From positions 1 to 61,704 of the forward strand of contig NZ_JACXIZ010000025.1 in assembly GCF_014705605.1 (NCBI RefSeq): 61,704 nt of DNA. Direction: 5' to 3'. The notes beneath the pieces were generated by a model. The model ran no database searches. It was not told the DNA's origin and was given only the letters and a program-made list of their open reading frames with translations. Shown here piece by piece: positions 29,134-38,113 of the stretch (position 1 is its first letter; each line of letters begins with the position of its first letter). Source of the stretch: Paenibacillus sabuli (GTDB lineage Bacteria > Bacillota > Bacilli > Paenibacillales > Paenibacillaceae). The position numbers and the translations under genes were made by a program.

Positions 29134-30203
29134 GGCTGCTTGTGCTCCAGCGCCTCCACGACGGTGTCGATTGCGGCGCTGTCGGCGAGCGGGGACATGC
29201 CGACGTTGAACCAGTCCTTGCCTTCCACCATATATAGATGATCTTGTTGAACGGCAGTCAACTTATCCCACAACGCACTTGAGAGCATGCGTTCGAACTG
29301 GCTCTGCACCTCTTCGCTGGATTCGTCGTCGAGCTGGATGATGAAGTGATCGGCATCGTATTCGGGCAGCACCTCCAGCGAGATGGAGCGGGCATTCTCG
29401 GCCTGCGGCAATTGCGGGACCGGCGCCAGCCCCAGTTCCTCGTGGATCAGCTTGCCGCGGGCGCTGCTCGGGCCGTGCACGACGATTTCCTTGGCCATGA
29501 TGCGCATATACAGCACCGTTTCGTCACCGATCAGCTCGTCCAACTGCGCCGCGGCCTCGTCCGTCTTTGCCTGCAGCTCGGCGATGACGGTTGCGGCTTG
29601 CGCCTCTTTGCCGAATACCGCCGCGATGTCGCGCAGCTCGTCGCGCCAATCGTCGCGCTGCGGCAGCAGCACAGTAGGGGCGATGCTGGACAATTGATCG
29701 TAGTCCTTCTCCGACCACCACGCCGGCGCGAGGATGAGATCGGGATCCGCCGAGAGGATCGCTTCGAAGTCGGGCGTCCGGTCGATCCCCATCTTCAGCG
29801 TGTCCGCGAGCCCATCCCCCAGATAGGAAGGGAATTCGTCGTGGTAATTCTGGACGGCGACCGGGACGACGCCCAGAGCGTACAGCAGCTCCGGATAGAC
29901 GACCGACAGCCCGATGACGCGCTCCGGTTCGACCGGGATGGCGACATCGCCCATGACCGTCTCCAGAACCTGCGTCGCCGTTGTCTGCTCCTTTGTTGTC
30001 TCGGCTGCTTCCCGGCCGTCAGTTGACGTCTGCTCGTCTTGGGCGGGAGCGCCGCTGTCGTTTGCCGCTTCGTTTGTGACGCCGCCGGGCGCGGCGTTTG
30101 TCGTCCCGTCCTGTCGGGTGCCCTGTTCGCGCGCCGCTCCGCATGCGGCGAGTAATGCTGCGATGAGGATGACCATGCCTACCGTTGACCAACTGCGTTT
30201 CAT
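29130..30203 (-). CDS. Iron-siderophore ABC transporter binding lipoprotein
   Basis: A 357-residue lipoprotein: signal peptide with lipobox LAAC (Cys21), a Thr/Glu/Gln-rich linker (about 25-75) and a FecB/TroA-type domain (METVMGDVAIPVEPERVIGLSV region; SADPDLILAPAWWSEKDYDQLSSIAPTVLL). It captures ferric siderophores outside the membrane. A Fur-like box precedes it. No permease or ATPase gene for it lies in the window. Confidence 0.92.
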   Translation of the reverse strand: MKRSWSTVGMVILIAALLAACGAAREQGTRQDGTTNAAPGGVTNEAANDSGAPAQDEQTSTDGREAAETTKEQTTATQVLETVMGDVAIPVEPERVIGLSVVYPELLYALGVVPVAVQNYHDEFPSYLGDGLADTLKMGIDRTPDFEAILSADPDLILAPAWWSEKDYDQLSSIAPTVLLPQRDDWRDELRDIAAVFGKEAQAATVIAELQAKTDEAAAQLDELIGDETVLYMRIMAKEIVVHGPSSARGKLIHEELGLAPVPQLPQAENARSISLEVLPEYDADHFIIQLDDESSEEVQSQFERMLSSALWDKLTAVQQDHLYMVEGKDWFNVGMSPLADSAAIDTVVEALEHKQP

Positions 30204-30260
30204 TTTTGTATACGCCTCCTGATGGGGTTGGAATTCATGAAGATAATCCTCAACTAAGAG

Positions 30261-30275
30261 TAATTATCATTATCA
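30261..30275 (-). promoter_or_regulatory. Fur-box-like site
   Basis: On the minus strand the sequence TGATAAT-G-ATAATTA fits the 7-1-7 Fur consensus (TGATAAT-N-ATTATCA) in 12 of 14 arm positions, about 58 bases before the siderophore-binding protein gene. It implies iron repression of the binding protein and reductase. Confidence 0.7.
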
Positions 30276-30333
30276 TTTAACGGTAGTATAAAGGAATCGC
30301 GTCCGGCAAAACAGGAACAATTGCGACTTTATT

Positions 30334-31959
30334 TTATGCACGATCGCGCCATAGCTTGAGCGCCTCGTCGAGCAGCAGCTCGTGGGTGAAGGCGGTATAC
30401 TCGCTCAGTGGACCGGCAGGCAGGGTGTCGATCTTGCCGCTGCGGACAGCGGGCAGCGCCGACCAGCACGCGGTCCGCGTCAATGCGCGCCAGGCTGACT
30501 GCGAGGCGGCGTCCGTCCCCACGAACACCAGCAGACGATCGGCTTCCAGCTCGGCGAGCCGTTCGCAGCTCAGCTCGGCCGCAGCGGCGTCTTGGCTAAG
30601 AGTGGGAGGGGCGTGCAGCTGCAAGTCCGTATAGAATACCTCCGCCATGCTGCGGTTCCCGGGCAGCTCGAGCCGCGTACCGCAGAGGCGCACGATGAGC
30701 AGCTTGTCCTCGCCGACAGTCGTCGCAATCCGAGCGCGGACATGGGCGGCTTTTTCGGTGTAACGCGCGAGCCAGAGCTCCGCAATGGCCGATCGGTCCA
30801 GCTCGCGGGCGATCTGCCGCAGCTGGGCGCGCCAATCGCCGGCAGGTCGGACGCTCGTCACGATCGGCGCAATGTCGCACAGTCTGTCGTCCGGTCGTCC
30901 ACAAGCTGCGACGATCGCATCCGGCTCCAGTCGTTGCAGCTGCTCGTACGCCATAGCCGCGTCTTCGCTGAGGGCCAGCACGTCCGACGGGTCGTATTTG
31001 CGCCTGTAATAGTCGGTCCACGGATGGTTGGACGGCGCCGCGCTAGGAATGATCTGCAGGGCAAGCAGAATGCCGATGGCCGGGTCGTCGACGGCGGCGA
31101 TTTTTTGCCTGCTGTTGTGCCGAAATGCAGCCGGCGGCACGCCCGTCACCTGCTTGAATTTGCGTCTGAAATAGATCTCGTCCGGGTACCCGACGTGCCG
31201 CGCGATATCGGACATCCGGCGGCTGCCGGCGCGCAGCAGCGTCTGCGCCTGCCGGATGCGATAGACGGTGAGGTAATCGAGGGCGCTGCAGCCGTAGGCC
31301 TGCTTGAAGCGCCGTATGAAGTGGCGCGTGCTCATGCGGGCCACCGCCGCCAGCTCCCGGATGGTCAAGCGCTCGCCGTAATGCTGCTCGAGGTGGAGCC
31401 GCGCCTGCTCGAGCGCGGCGTCGTCGCGGTGAGCCGCGTCGCGGCTGTGGTCCAGCAGCAGCGAGTGGAGCAGCTCCAGGAATCGGACCTGCGCCTCGAA
31501 GCGCTGCAGCGCTTGCGGGGCGCGGCATTGCTCGCACATCCCGCCGCAGAGCAAGCCGACCGACACCGGGGAGCGGACCGGCAGCGCGCCGTAGACCGGC
31601 AGCGGGCTCCCGGGCCGGAGCGTGCGCAGCTGTCCGTCTTCGGGCTGCCCGCTCTGCAGCGCCTCGAAGCGCAAGGCGTACAGCCCGCCTCCCTCCCGGG
31701 CCGTGCCTTGTCCCTCGATCAACTGCCCGGGCGCAGCCAGGTGGGCCGCACCTGCGCGCAGCTCGAAGAATTGCCCGTCTACCGTCAGCCAGCCCTCGCA
31801 GCTGTCGGCATACAGCAGCAGGTGCGCGGGCAGGAATTGGGCGCGCAGCGCCCAGGCATCGCCGCTTGGCTCGATGCGCTCCGCCGCTTGCAGCTTGAAG
31901 ACGAGCGTATCGAGCGCGGCGTAATGCTCGGTCCGGGTCTTTTCTTTTGTCTCCGTCAC
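30334..31959 (-). CDS. AraC-family regulator with siderophore-binding domain (Btr/YbbB type)
   Basis: A 541-residue protein starting at GTG with AAAGGAG upstream. Domains: cupin-like N-terminus (1-150), double AraC helix-turn-helix (about 185-285; LTIRELAAVARMSTRHFIRRFKQAYG and GYPDEIYFRRKFKQVTG), then a cytoplasmic FecB/TroA-like binding domain (about 290-541). Bacillus Btr has the same order: it senses ferric siderophore in the cell and activates uptake genes. It is followed by the binding protein gene after 130 bases containing the Fur-like site. Confidence 0.9.
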   Translation of the reverse strand: MTETKEKTRTEHYAALDTLVFKLQAAERIEPSGDAWALRAQFLPAHLLLYADSCEGWLTVDGQFFELRAGAAHLAAPGQLIEGQGTAREGGGLYALRFEALQSGQPEDGQLRTLRPGSPLPVYGALPVRSPVSVGLLCGGMCEQCRAPQALQRFEAQVRFLELLHSLLLDHSRDAAHRDDAALEQARLHLEQHYGERLTIRELAAVARMSTRHFIRRFKQAYGCSALDYLTVYRIRQAQTLLRAGSRRMSDIARHVGYPDEIYFRRKFKQVTGVPPAAFRHNSRQKIAAVDDPAIGILLALQIIPSAAPSNHPWTDYYRRKYDPSDVLALSEDAAMAYEQLQRLEPDAIVAACGRPDDRLCDIAPIVTSVRPAGDWRAQLRQIARELDRSAIAELWLARYTEKAAHVRARIATTVGEDKLLIVRLCGTRLELPGNRSMAEVFYTDLQLHAPPTLSQDAAAAELSCERLAELEADRLLVFVGTDAASQSAWRALTRTACWSALPAVRSGKIDTLPAGPLSEYTAFTHELLLDEALKLWRDRA

Positions 31960-32137
31960 CTTGAGCGGCTCCTTTCTTACTTTTGGCGATACTTCGATGA
32001 TTGCGGTTCGCTTATGCTACTTTACCATAGTTTGGATCATAATATCCTACATGTAATTTGAGTTTTATACATCGTCACCCTACCGTCGATTCCCTATACT
32101 TTTTAGTAAGCGGACTTGGCCACGCTCCGATGTGCCT

Positions 32138-32151
32138 TGTGAACGCTTTTA
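32138..32151 (+). promoter_or_regulatory. Possible cre (CcpA) site
   Basis: TGTGAACGCTTTTA matches the catabolite-response consensus TGWAANCGNTNWCA at 12 of 14 positions and lies 45 bases before the binding-protein start, where CcpA binding would block transcription. A TATACT -10 candidate sits about 40 bases upstream. Otherwise the gap from 31960 to 32196 shows nothing. Confidence 0.3.
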
Positions 32152-32196
32152 TTTTCAAATCGTGCAACCAAAATTCAAACAAAAGGGGAATACAAC

Positions 32197-33516
32197 GTGA
32201 AAAAGAAGGGTTTTCTAGGGGTTACGCTCCTGACGTGCCTGGTGCTCACATCCGCTTGCGGCAACAACGATTCCGGAGCCGATTCGAGCGCGACCGGATC
32301 CGAGGGGGAGTCGAACGAAACGGTAAACCTCCGCATGGTCTGGTGGGGAAACAAGGAGGTGCACGATCGTACGCAAAAAGTCGTCGAGTTGTTTGAAGAG
32401 GCGCATCCCAACATCAAGGTTTCCACGGAGTTCACCGGGTGGGGCGGGTATTGGGACAAGCTTGCGACCCAGGCGGCCGGACAAAATTTGCCCGACGTCG
32501 TGAATATGGACCTTCAATATTTTGCGGAGTACACCAACCGCGGGTTGCTCGCCGACCTTACGCCTTTTACCGAGCAAGGCATTCTGAATTTCGACGATGT
32601 GGATCCGGCATTGCTCGAGGGCGGCATGGTCGACGGAAAGCTGTATGCAGTCAGTCAAGGCACGAACTCGTATGCGATGACGTACGACCCGGCCATGCTT
32701 GAAGAAGCGGGAGTCGCCGATTTTGGACCCGGTTACACATGGGAGCAGCTCGGCGCAATCGGGGAGCAAGTGAAAGCGCATTACGGCAGCGGCACATACG
32801 TGACCGTTCCGCAAGATTTGCCGGCTTTCGGCTTCTATTTGCGTCAGCACGGGGCTTGGATTTACAACGAAGCGGGCGACGGGCTGGGCTACGAGGGCGA
32901 TCAATATCTGATCGACTTCCTGACGATGGTGGACGAGCTGAGGAAGGCCGATCTTACGCCGCCGCCGGATGTCGTGAACAGTGTGCAAGGGTTGGAAGAC
33001 CAGCTGATTGTGCATAAAAAATCCCCTTTCCAGCCGTTGACCAGCAACGAATTCGTGGCGATTGCACAAGCGGCGGACCGGCCGCTTGAGCTGACGATAT
33101 TCCCTTCGCTCGAGGGCGGAGAGCCCGGACAATATTTGCGTCCCGGCCAATTCTACGCGGTCTCGGCCAATTCCGAGCACCCGGAAGAAGCGGCCATGCT
33201 GGTCGATTTCTTCACCAATAGCGAGGCGGCGCACGAAGTGTTGATGGGGATCTACGGCGTGCCGATTTCAAGTAAAATATTGTCGCATATCACGCCGCTG
33301 GTAGACGAGAACACACGAAAGACATTCGATTACATCGAGCTCGCGAAAGACTATGCCGGCCCGATGTCGCCTCCGGACCCGAAAAGACAAGGGGAAGTCG
33401 TCACGGCGTATGAAAGCATTCAGGAAGAAGTCAGCTTCGGCGTTACGACGCCCGAGGAGGGGGCCAAGCGTTTCCGTGCCGAAGCGGAAGCCGTTTTATC
33501 GCGCAACGCCCAATAA
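32197..33516 (+). CDS. Sugar ABC transporter solute-binding lipoprotein
   Basis: A 439-residue lipoprotein with GTG start and AAAGGGG upstream. Signal peptide ends in TSAC (Cys21). The mature part is a family-1 sugar-binding protein (VVELFEEAHPNIKVSTEFTGWGGYWDKLATQAAGQNLPDVV, spanning about 64-105). It precedes two permeases and a sulfatase in one direction with short gaps, so all four are probably one operon. Substrate is likely a saccharide, perhaps sulfated, judged from the sulfatase. Confidence 0.93.
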   Translation: MKKKGFLGVTLLTCLVLTSACGNNDSGADSSATGSEGESNETVNLRMVWWGNKEVHDRTQKVVELFEEAHPNIKVSTEFTGWGGYWDKLATQAAGQNLPDVVNMDLQYFAEYTNRGLLADLTPFTEQGILNFDDVDPALLEGGMVDGKLYAVSQGTNSYAMTYDPAMLEEAGVADFGPGYTWEQLGAIGEQVKAHYGSGTYVTVPQDLPAFGFYLRQHGAWIYNEAGDGLGYEGDQYLIDFLTMVDELRKADLTPPPDVVNSVQGLEDQLIVHKKSPFQPLTSNEFVAIAQAADRPLELTIFPSLEGGEPGQYLRPGQFYAVSANSEHPEEAAMLVDFFTNSEAAHEVLMGIYGVPISSKILSHITPLVDENTRKTFDYIELAKDYAGPMSPPDPKRQGEVVTAYESIQEEVSFGVTTPEEGAKRFRAEAEAVLSRNAQ

Positions 33517-33548
33517 GCGACAGATCAGAACAGAATGGAGGATCGGCC

Positions 33549-34490
33549 ATGCACGATTCAAAAACACCGGGGAAGGCAACCCGATCAAAGGCAAGCCCGC
33601 TTCTTCAAGCATGGAAGAAACAAGCGATCGGTTATTCCTTTATTTCCCCTTGGCTGATCGGCTTCCTTTGCTTTGTCATCGGGCCGATGATCGCCTCGCT
33701 TTATTTATCGTTTACCCATTACGACATCCTCTCCAGCCCGACTTGGGCTGGATGGGACAATTACGTGCGGATGTTCACGTCCGATCCGCGCTTGATGACA
33801 TCGCTCAAGGTCACCTTTTTGTTTGTGTTTCTTTCCGTGCCGCTCAAGCTGGCCTTCGCGTTGTTTGTGGCGGTGCTGTTTAACCGGAATCGACGCGGCG
33901 TCGGGTTGTACCGGACCATTTATTATATTCCCTCCATCATCGGGGGGAGCGTCGCGGTGGCCGTCATGTGGCGGCAATTGTTCGGGCGCAATGGCGCGGT
34001 CAACGACATCCTTTCGTTTTTTCATATCGAGGGGATGAACTGGGTGGGCAGTCCCGATACCGCGCTGTCGACGCTTATTCTATTGGTCGTGTGGCAATTC
34101 GGCGCGCCCATGCTGATTTTTCTGGCGGGTCTCAAACAAATTCCGTTGGAATTGTACGAATCCGCTTCTGTGGACGGTGCGGGGGCGGCGCGAAAGTTTT
34201 TCAGAATCACATTGCCGATGCTCACGCCGGTCATCTTTTTTAATCTGGTCATGCAGACCATCAACGGGTTTATGACCTTCACGCAGAGCTTTATCATTAC
34301 CGAGGGAGGGCCGCTGGACCGGACATTGTTCTATGCCGTTTATATGTACGAGAAGGCATTTGCCCATTTTGACATGGGGTACGCGTCAGCCCTGGCCTGG
34401 TTCCTGCTGCTCATTATCGGGTTCTTTACGGCGCTGATTTTCAAGTCCTCTTCTTCATGGGTGTACTACGAATCGGACGGGGGAAAGTAA
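33549..34490 (+). CDS. Sugar ABC transporter permease, CUT1 (UgpA/LacF) type
   Basis: A 313-residue membrane protein 32 bases after the binding protein, with GGAGG upstream. Six membrane segments and the EAA loop (YESASVDGAGAARKFFRITLP) are clear. It forms a channel with the next gene. Confidence 0.93.
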   Translation: MHDSKTPGKATRSKASPLLQAWKKQAIGYSFISPWLIGFLCFVIGPMIASLYLSFTHYDILSSPTWAGWDNYVRMFTSDPRLMTSLKVTFLFVFLSVPLKLAFALFVAVLFNRNRRGVGLYRTIYYIPSIIGGSVAVAVMWRQLFGRNGAVNDILSFFHIEGMNWVGSPDTALSTLILLVVWQFGAPMLIFLAGLKQIPLELYESASVDGAGAARKFFRITLPMLTPVIFFNLVMQTINGFMTFTQSFIITEGGPLDRTLFYAVYMYEKAFAHFDMGYASALAWFLLLIIGFFTALIFKSSSSWVYYESDGGK

Positions 34491-34492
34491 TC

Positions 34493-35329
34493 GTGGCTCG
34501 TCAAAACACATTTTTGTATCATCTGTTCGTGATATTGTTCGGGGTGATCATGATCTACCCGATCATCTGGATGATGGCCAGCTCGTTGAAGCCGAACACG
34601 GCGATCTTCACCGAGGCGTCCTCCTTGCTGGCCAGTCCGGTGAAATGGGACAACTATGCGATCGGCTGGCGCGGATTCGGCAATGTCGGGTTCGACACAT
34701 TCTTTTTAAATTCCGCATTTGTGACGGTACTGGTCGTGATTGGAACGTTGCTCTCCTCGACCACAGTCGCCTTTGGCTTTGCCCGCTTGCAGTTCAGGTT
34801 AAAAACGTTTTTTTTCGTATGCTTGATGGTCTCCATGATGATTCCGATGCAAGTGACGATGATTCCGCAGTACATTCTATTCGACGGGCTTAACTGGATC
34901 AACTCCTACAAGCCCTTGATCGTTCCGGCATTTTTTGGCGGCGGACCCTTTTTTATCTTTTTGATCATTCAGTTTATTCGCGGCATCCCGCGCGAGCTGG
35001 ATGAAGCGGCGACGATCGACGGTTGCTCGACGTACGGCATCTTTGCGCGCATTATTTTGCCGCTGTGCAAGCCTGCGCTCGTCACGGCTTCCATTTTCGC
35101 TTTCATGTGGACGTGGGACGACTTCCTCGGGCCGCTCATCTATTTGAATGACACCGCGCTTTATACGGTCTCGCTCGGCTTGCGCATGTTTTCCGACCCG
35201 GCCGCTGTAACCGATTGGGGCGCGATGTTCGCGATGGCGACCTTGTCGCTGCTGCCTCAGTTGCTCGTGTTTTTGTTTTTCCAGAAATTTTTGGTACAAG
35301 GCATCGCGACGACCGGCATCAAGGGGTGA
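34493..35329 (+). CDS. Sugar ABC transporter permease, CUT1 (UgpE/AraQ) type
   Basis: A 278-residue membrane protein. I prefer the GTG at 34493 (GGGGGAAAG 6 bases upstream, just after the previous stop) to an ATG at 34457 that would overlap the first permease. The EAA loop (DEAATIDGCSTYGIFARIILPLCKP) and the ending FFQKFLVQGIATTGIKG are typical. It is the second channel subunit. Confidence 0.92.
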   Translation: MARQNTFLYHLFVILFGVIMIYPIIWMMASSLKPNTAIFTEASSLLASPVKWDNYAIGWRGFGNVGFDTFFLNSAFVTVLVVIGTLLSSTTVAFGFARLQFRLKTFFFVCLMVSMMIPMQVTMIPQYILFDGLNWINSYKPLIVPAFFGGGPFFIFLIIQFIRGIPRELDEAATIDGCSTYGIFARIILPLCKPALVTASIFAFMWTWDDFLGPLIYLNDTALYTVSLGLRMFSDPAAVTDWGAMFAMATLSLLPQLLVFLFFQKFLVQGIATTGIKG

Positions 35330-35391
35330 GCGGCGGCGCCTGCGACAACGCAGAGAAAAAATAGAGAAAAATAGGAAGAGGAGAGAGTCGA

Positions 35392-36852
35392 TTGAAGATT
35401 TTATTGCTTGATCTGGATTCGACCAATCCAGCCCATCTGGGCTGTTACGGCTACCATCGCAATACCTCGCCGAATATCGACCGGATTGCGAAAGAAGGCG
35501 TTGCTTTCACGAACTACTACACCTCGGATGCCCCCTGCTGTCCTTCTCGAAATGCATTGATGAGCGGCAAATTCGGCATTCACAACGGCGTCGTCGGACA
35601 CGGCGGGACTGCCGCCGATCAACGCCTTGAGGGAAGTTCCCGTGAATTTCGGACGAAGCTGCATACGGACAGCTTGCCGGCTATTTTTCGAAAGCGGGGG
35701 ATGACGACGGCTCTGATCAGTCCGTTCGCGGAAAGGCATTCGGCCTTCACGTTTTACGCGGGATTCAACGAAATGTACAATACCGGAAAAAACGGCATGG
35801 AATCGGCCGAAGAGGTGACCCCTGCCGTGCTGGGCTGGCTCGACCGGCAAAACCGCGACGACGACTGGTTTTTGTACGTCAATTACTGGGACCCGCACAC
35901 GCCGTATCGCGCGCCCGAGCAGTTCGGCAATCCGTTCGAAGCGGATCCGCTGCCGGCTTGGCTTAACGAGGAGCAGTTCGAACGCCATCTGAGCAAAGTC
36001 GGTCCGCACAGTCTGCACGAGATCAACATGTACGACGATCGCGAATTTCCGGAATATCCGCGCCAGCCCGGAAAAATAGAGCGCTACGAGGAGCTTCGCA
36101 AAATGATCGACGGCTACGATTGCGGCATCCGCTATATGGACGAGCATCTTGGCCGGATATTTGACGCGCTGGAGCAGCAGGGCATCATGGAGGAGGTCGC
36201 GATCGTCATCACGTCCGACCACGGGGAAAACCTGGGGCAGCTCGGCATCTACGGCGAGCACGGCACGGCCGATCAGGGGACCTGCCGGATTCCGATGATC
36301 ATACGCTGGCCGGGGTGCAAGCAAGACTATGTCGATCATGGCTTGCATTATCACCTCGATCTGCTTCCTACCGTCGCGGAGCTGCTCGACCAGCCGGCGG
36401 CGCAAGAGTGGGACGGCCGGAGCTATGCGTCCGCCCTGCAACGCGGAAGCGACGCCGGGCGCCCGTATCTCGTCGTATCGCAGTGCGCCCATGTGTGCCA
36501 GCGCAGCGTTCGTTTCTCCGATTACCTGTATATCCGGACGTACCACGACGGCTATCATCTGTTCGACAAAGAAATGCTGTTCGATCTCAAGGCCGATCCG
36601 CACGAATCGCAAGACCTGGCCAAGGCAAGACCGGACCTGTGCCGGGAAGGGGTCTATCTGCTGAGCGAATGGCACGATGAGGCAATGCTGTCGATGCCGT
36701 ACGAGGTCGACCCGATGTGGACGGTGATGAAGGAGGGAGGGCCGTATCATGCCAGAGGCCATCTGGCCAATTATGTCCGCCGCCTCGAACAGACCAACCG
36801 CGGGCACGCCGTGCCGGAGTTGAAAAGAAGACATCCCGGGGAATTTGGTTGA
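35392..36852 (+). CDS. Sulfatase (type I, formylglycine-dependent)
   Basis: A 486-residue cytoplasmic enzyme, TTG start after AGGAAGAGGAG. Metal-binding Asp7/Asp9 (LDLDSTNPAHLGCYGY), the activation motif C49-C-P-S-R (Cys49 must be oxidised to formylglycine), and a second metal site (VIVITSDHGENLG) are present. No signal peptide, so the sulfated substrate must be imported, fitting its place as the last gene of a sugar transporter operon. A Cys-type motif needs a maturase; none is in the window. The exact glycan is unknown. Confidence 0.92.
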   Translation: MKILLLDLDSTNPAHLGCYGYHRNTSPNIDRIAKEGVAFTNYYTSDAPCCPSRNALMSGKFGIHNGVVGHGGTAADQRLEGSSREFRTKLHTDSLPAIFRKRGMTTALISPFAERHSAFTFYAGFNEMYNTGKNGMESAEEVTPAVLGWLDRQNRDDDWFLYVNYWDPHTPYRAPEQFGNPFEADPLPAWLNEEQFERHLSKVGPHSLHEINMYDDREFPEYPRQPGKIERYEELRKMIDGYDCGIRYMDEHLGRIFDALEQQGIMEEVAIVITSDHGENLGQLGIYGEHGTADQGTCRIPMIIRWPGCKQDYVDHGLHYHLDLLPTVAELLDQPAAQEWDGRSYASALQRGSDAGRPYLVVSQCAHVCQRSVRFSDYLYIRTYHDGYHLFDKEMLFDLKADPHESQDLAKARPDLCREGVYLLSEWHDEAMLSMPYEVDPMWTVMKEGGPYHARGHLANYVRRLEQTNRGHAVPELKRRHPGEFG

Positions 36853-36919
36853 GAAGGCGAAATGGCGAGGCCGACTCTTTCGGCCAGGGCCGTTTCGTTC
36901 CGGGAAAGATAAGACAGCG

Positions 36920-36973
36920 AAATCGAGCCGATTGGTCCTACAAGTGCCACGTAGGACCAGTCGGCTCGATTTC
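36920..36973 (+). terminator. Long hairpin after the sulfatase operon
   Basis: AAATCGAGCCGA and TGGTCCTAC pair with GTAGGACCA and TCGGCTCGATTT, giving a stem of about 22 pairs with one mismatch and a 9-base loop. Only a short T stretch (ATTTCAT) ends it. It separates the sulfatase from the convergent AraC gene and probably acts in both directions. Confidence 0.65.
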
Positions 36974-37044
36974 ATAAATCGGCTTGTATCATGCTGTTTG
37001 ACAGCCGACCTCCCACCCGCGCAATAACGTTAGTTTCTCGAGAC

Positions 37045-37860
37045 TCACGTCGAAGATTGGATGATAAACGCTTTCGGCGATGTCGACATGAATTTTTTGA
37101 AGGTTTTGGAGAAGTAGGACGGGTCATAGTACCCCAGGTGCTCGGAAATTGAAGATACGGTCATATCGGTGTCTGTCAGCAGATTACAGGCTTCCATGAT
37201 TCTTAAGTAGTGTATATATTGAATGGGAGACTGGCCCATGACTTCTTTGAAAATTGAAATCGTGTAGTTGGGAGAGCGATGAATCAATCGAGCGAGATCG
37301 TCGATCTCAATCGCTTCGCGGTAGTGATCGATCAGATAGTCTTTCATTGCTTTCACATAGCTGAGCTTCATCGGCGCAATCGTTGATTCCCTCATTTCTT
37401 TGCCCAGCAAGCCAAGCAGCTCCTGCAGGATGCCTTTGCAAATAAAATACCGCAACGGCTGTTCTTCGCGCAATTCGGCAAACATTTTTTCGATGCGATG
37501 TTTATAATATTCAAAATTGTTGACGCGCAGGACGAAGTAGGTTTTGCGGCTTAAATAGTCGGGTTCGTCCTTGAAAGGAGCGCTCAGGTTGAACAGCACC
37601 GTGTATTTGTGATGGGGCTGGCCTGCAACGTTTTTTCCGCTGCGCTCGGAGTGCAAAGGGATAAACAAAATTTGACCCGGACTCAAAATGACTTCCTCGT
37701 TGTTGATGACATAATGGGCCTGTCCTTCAATCATCAACACAACAATATGCCATCTGATGCGTTCAGCGGCGGTATGCCAGTCGGGAATCATTTTGTCAAG
37801 ATTTACGGTTACTTCGTTGAACAAGATTGTCACATCCCTGGTGAGTACAGCGTTTTCCAT
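37045..37860 (-). CDS. AraC-family transcriptional regulator
   Basis: A 271-residue protein: cupin sensor domain (1-150: GQAHYVINNEEVILSPGQILFIP) and a C-terminal double helix-turn-helix (AIEIDDLARLIHRSPNYTISIFKEVMG; VSSISEHLGYYDPSYFSKTFKKFM). It reads toward the sulfatase operon and may regulate it, but this is only positional. The ribosome site is weak. Confidence 0.92.
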   Translation of the reverse strand: MENAVLTRDVTILFNEVTVNLDKMIPDWHTAAERIRWHIVVLMIEGQAHYVINNEEVILSPGQILFIPLHSERSGKNVAGQPHHKYTVLFNLSAPFKDEPDYLSRKTYFVLRVNNFEYYKHRIEKMFAELREEQPLRYFICKGILQELLGLLGKEMRESTIAPMKLSYVKAMKDYLIDHYREAIEIDDLARLIHRSPNYTISIFKEVMGQSPIQYIHYLRIMEACNLLTDTDMTVSSISEHLGYYDPSYFSKTFKKFMSTSPKAFIIQSST

Positions 37861-38001
37861 GTATGCTGTCTGTCAGTATATGCTCTTACTGTATCATACT
37901 TTAAAACGTAGAGCACTCGCAGATTATGGCCTGATTTCCGCTGCATTTTGGGGGTATTAAGCAGGAGCAGCATTGTTTATACTCAAAATTACATCGCTTT
38001 C

Positions 38002-38015
38002 AATCAGCGCTTTCA
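38002..38015 (-). promoter_or_regulatory. Possible cre-like site
   Basis: On the minus strand TGAAAGCGCTGATT matches the CcpA-site consensus at 12 of 14 positions, 20 bases before a small open frame. Weak evidence on its own. Confidence 0.2.
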
Positions 38016-38035
38016 TTTCTGAGGATAAGGAGGGA

Positions 38036-38110
38036 ATGACGGATCGACTCAGTGCTCGCCTCAACGAATGGCTTGAACAATTCGACTCTGCCTATCGAAA
38101 GGAACGATGA
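38036..38110 (+). CDS. Possible small protein or relic, 24 codons
   Basis: MTDRLSARLNEWLEQFDSAY followed by RKER and a stop. AAGGAGGG lies 4 bases before the ATG, which is a strong ribosome site. The stop overlaps an ATG 4 bases before the hydrolase pseudogene start. It could be a leader peptide or the stub of a lost gene; no family recognised. Confidence 0.35.
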   Translation: MTDRLSARLNEWLEQFDSAYRKER

Positions 38111-38113
38111 ACG

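Noticed and set aside
27805-29241. 478-codon plus-strand frame covering the ferredoxin-NADP reductase
   Set aside because: Antisense to a well-supported flavoprotein; no family pattern or ribosome site.
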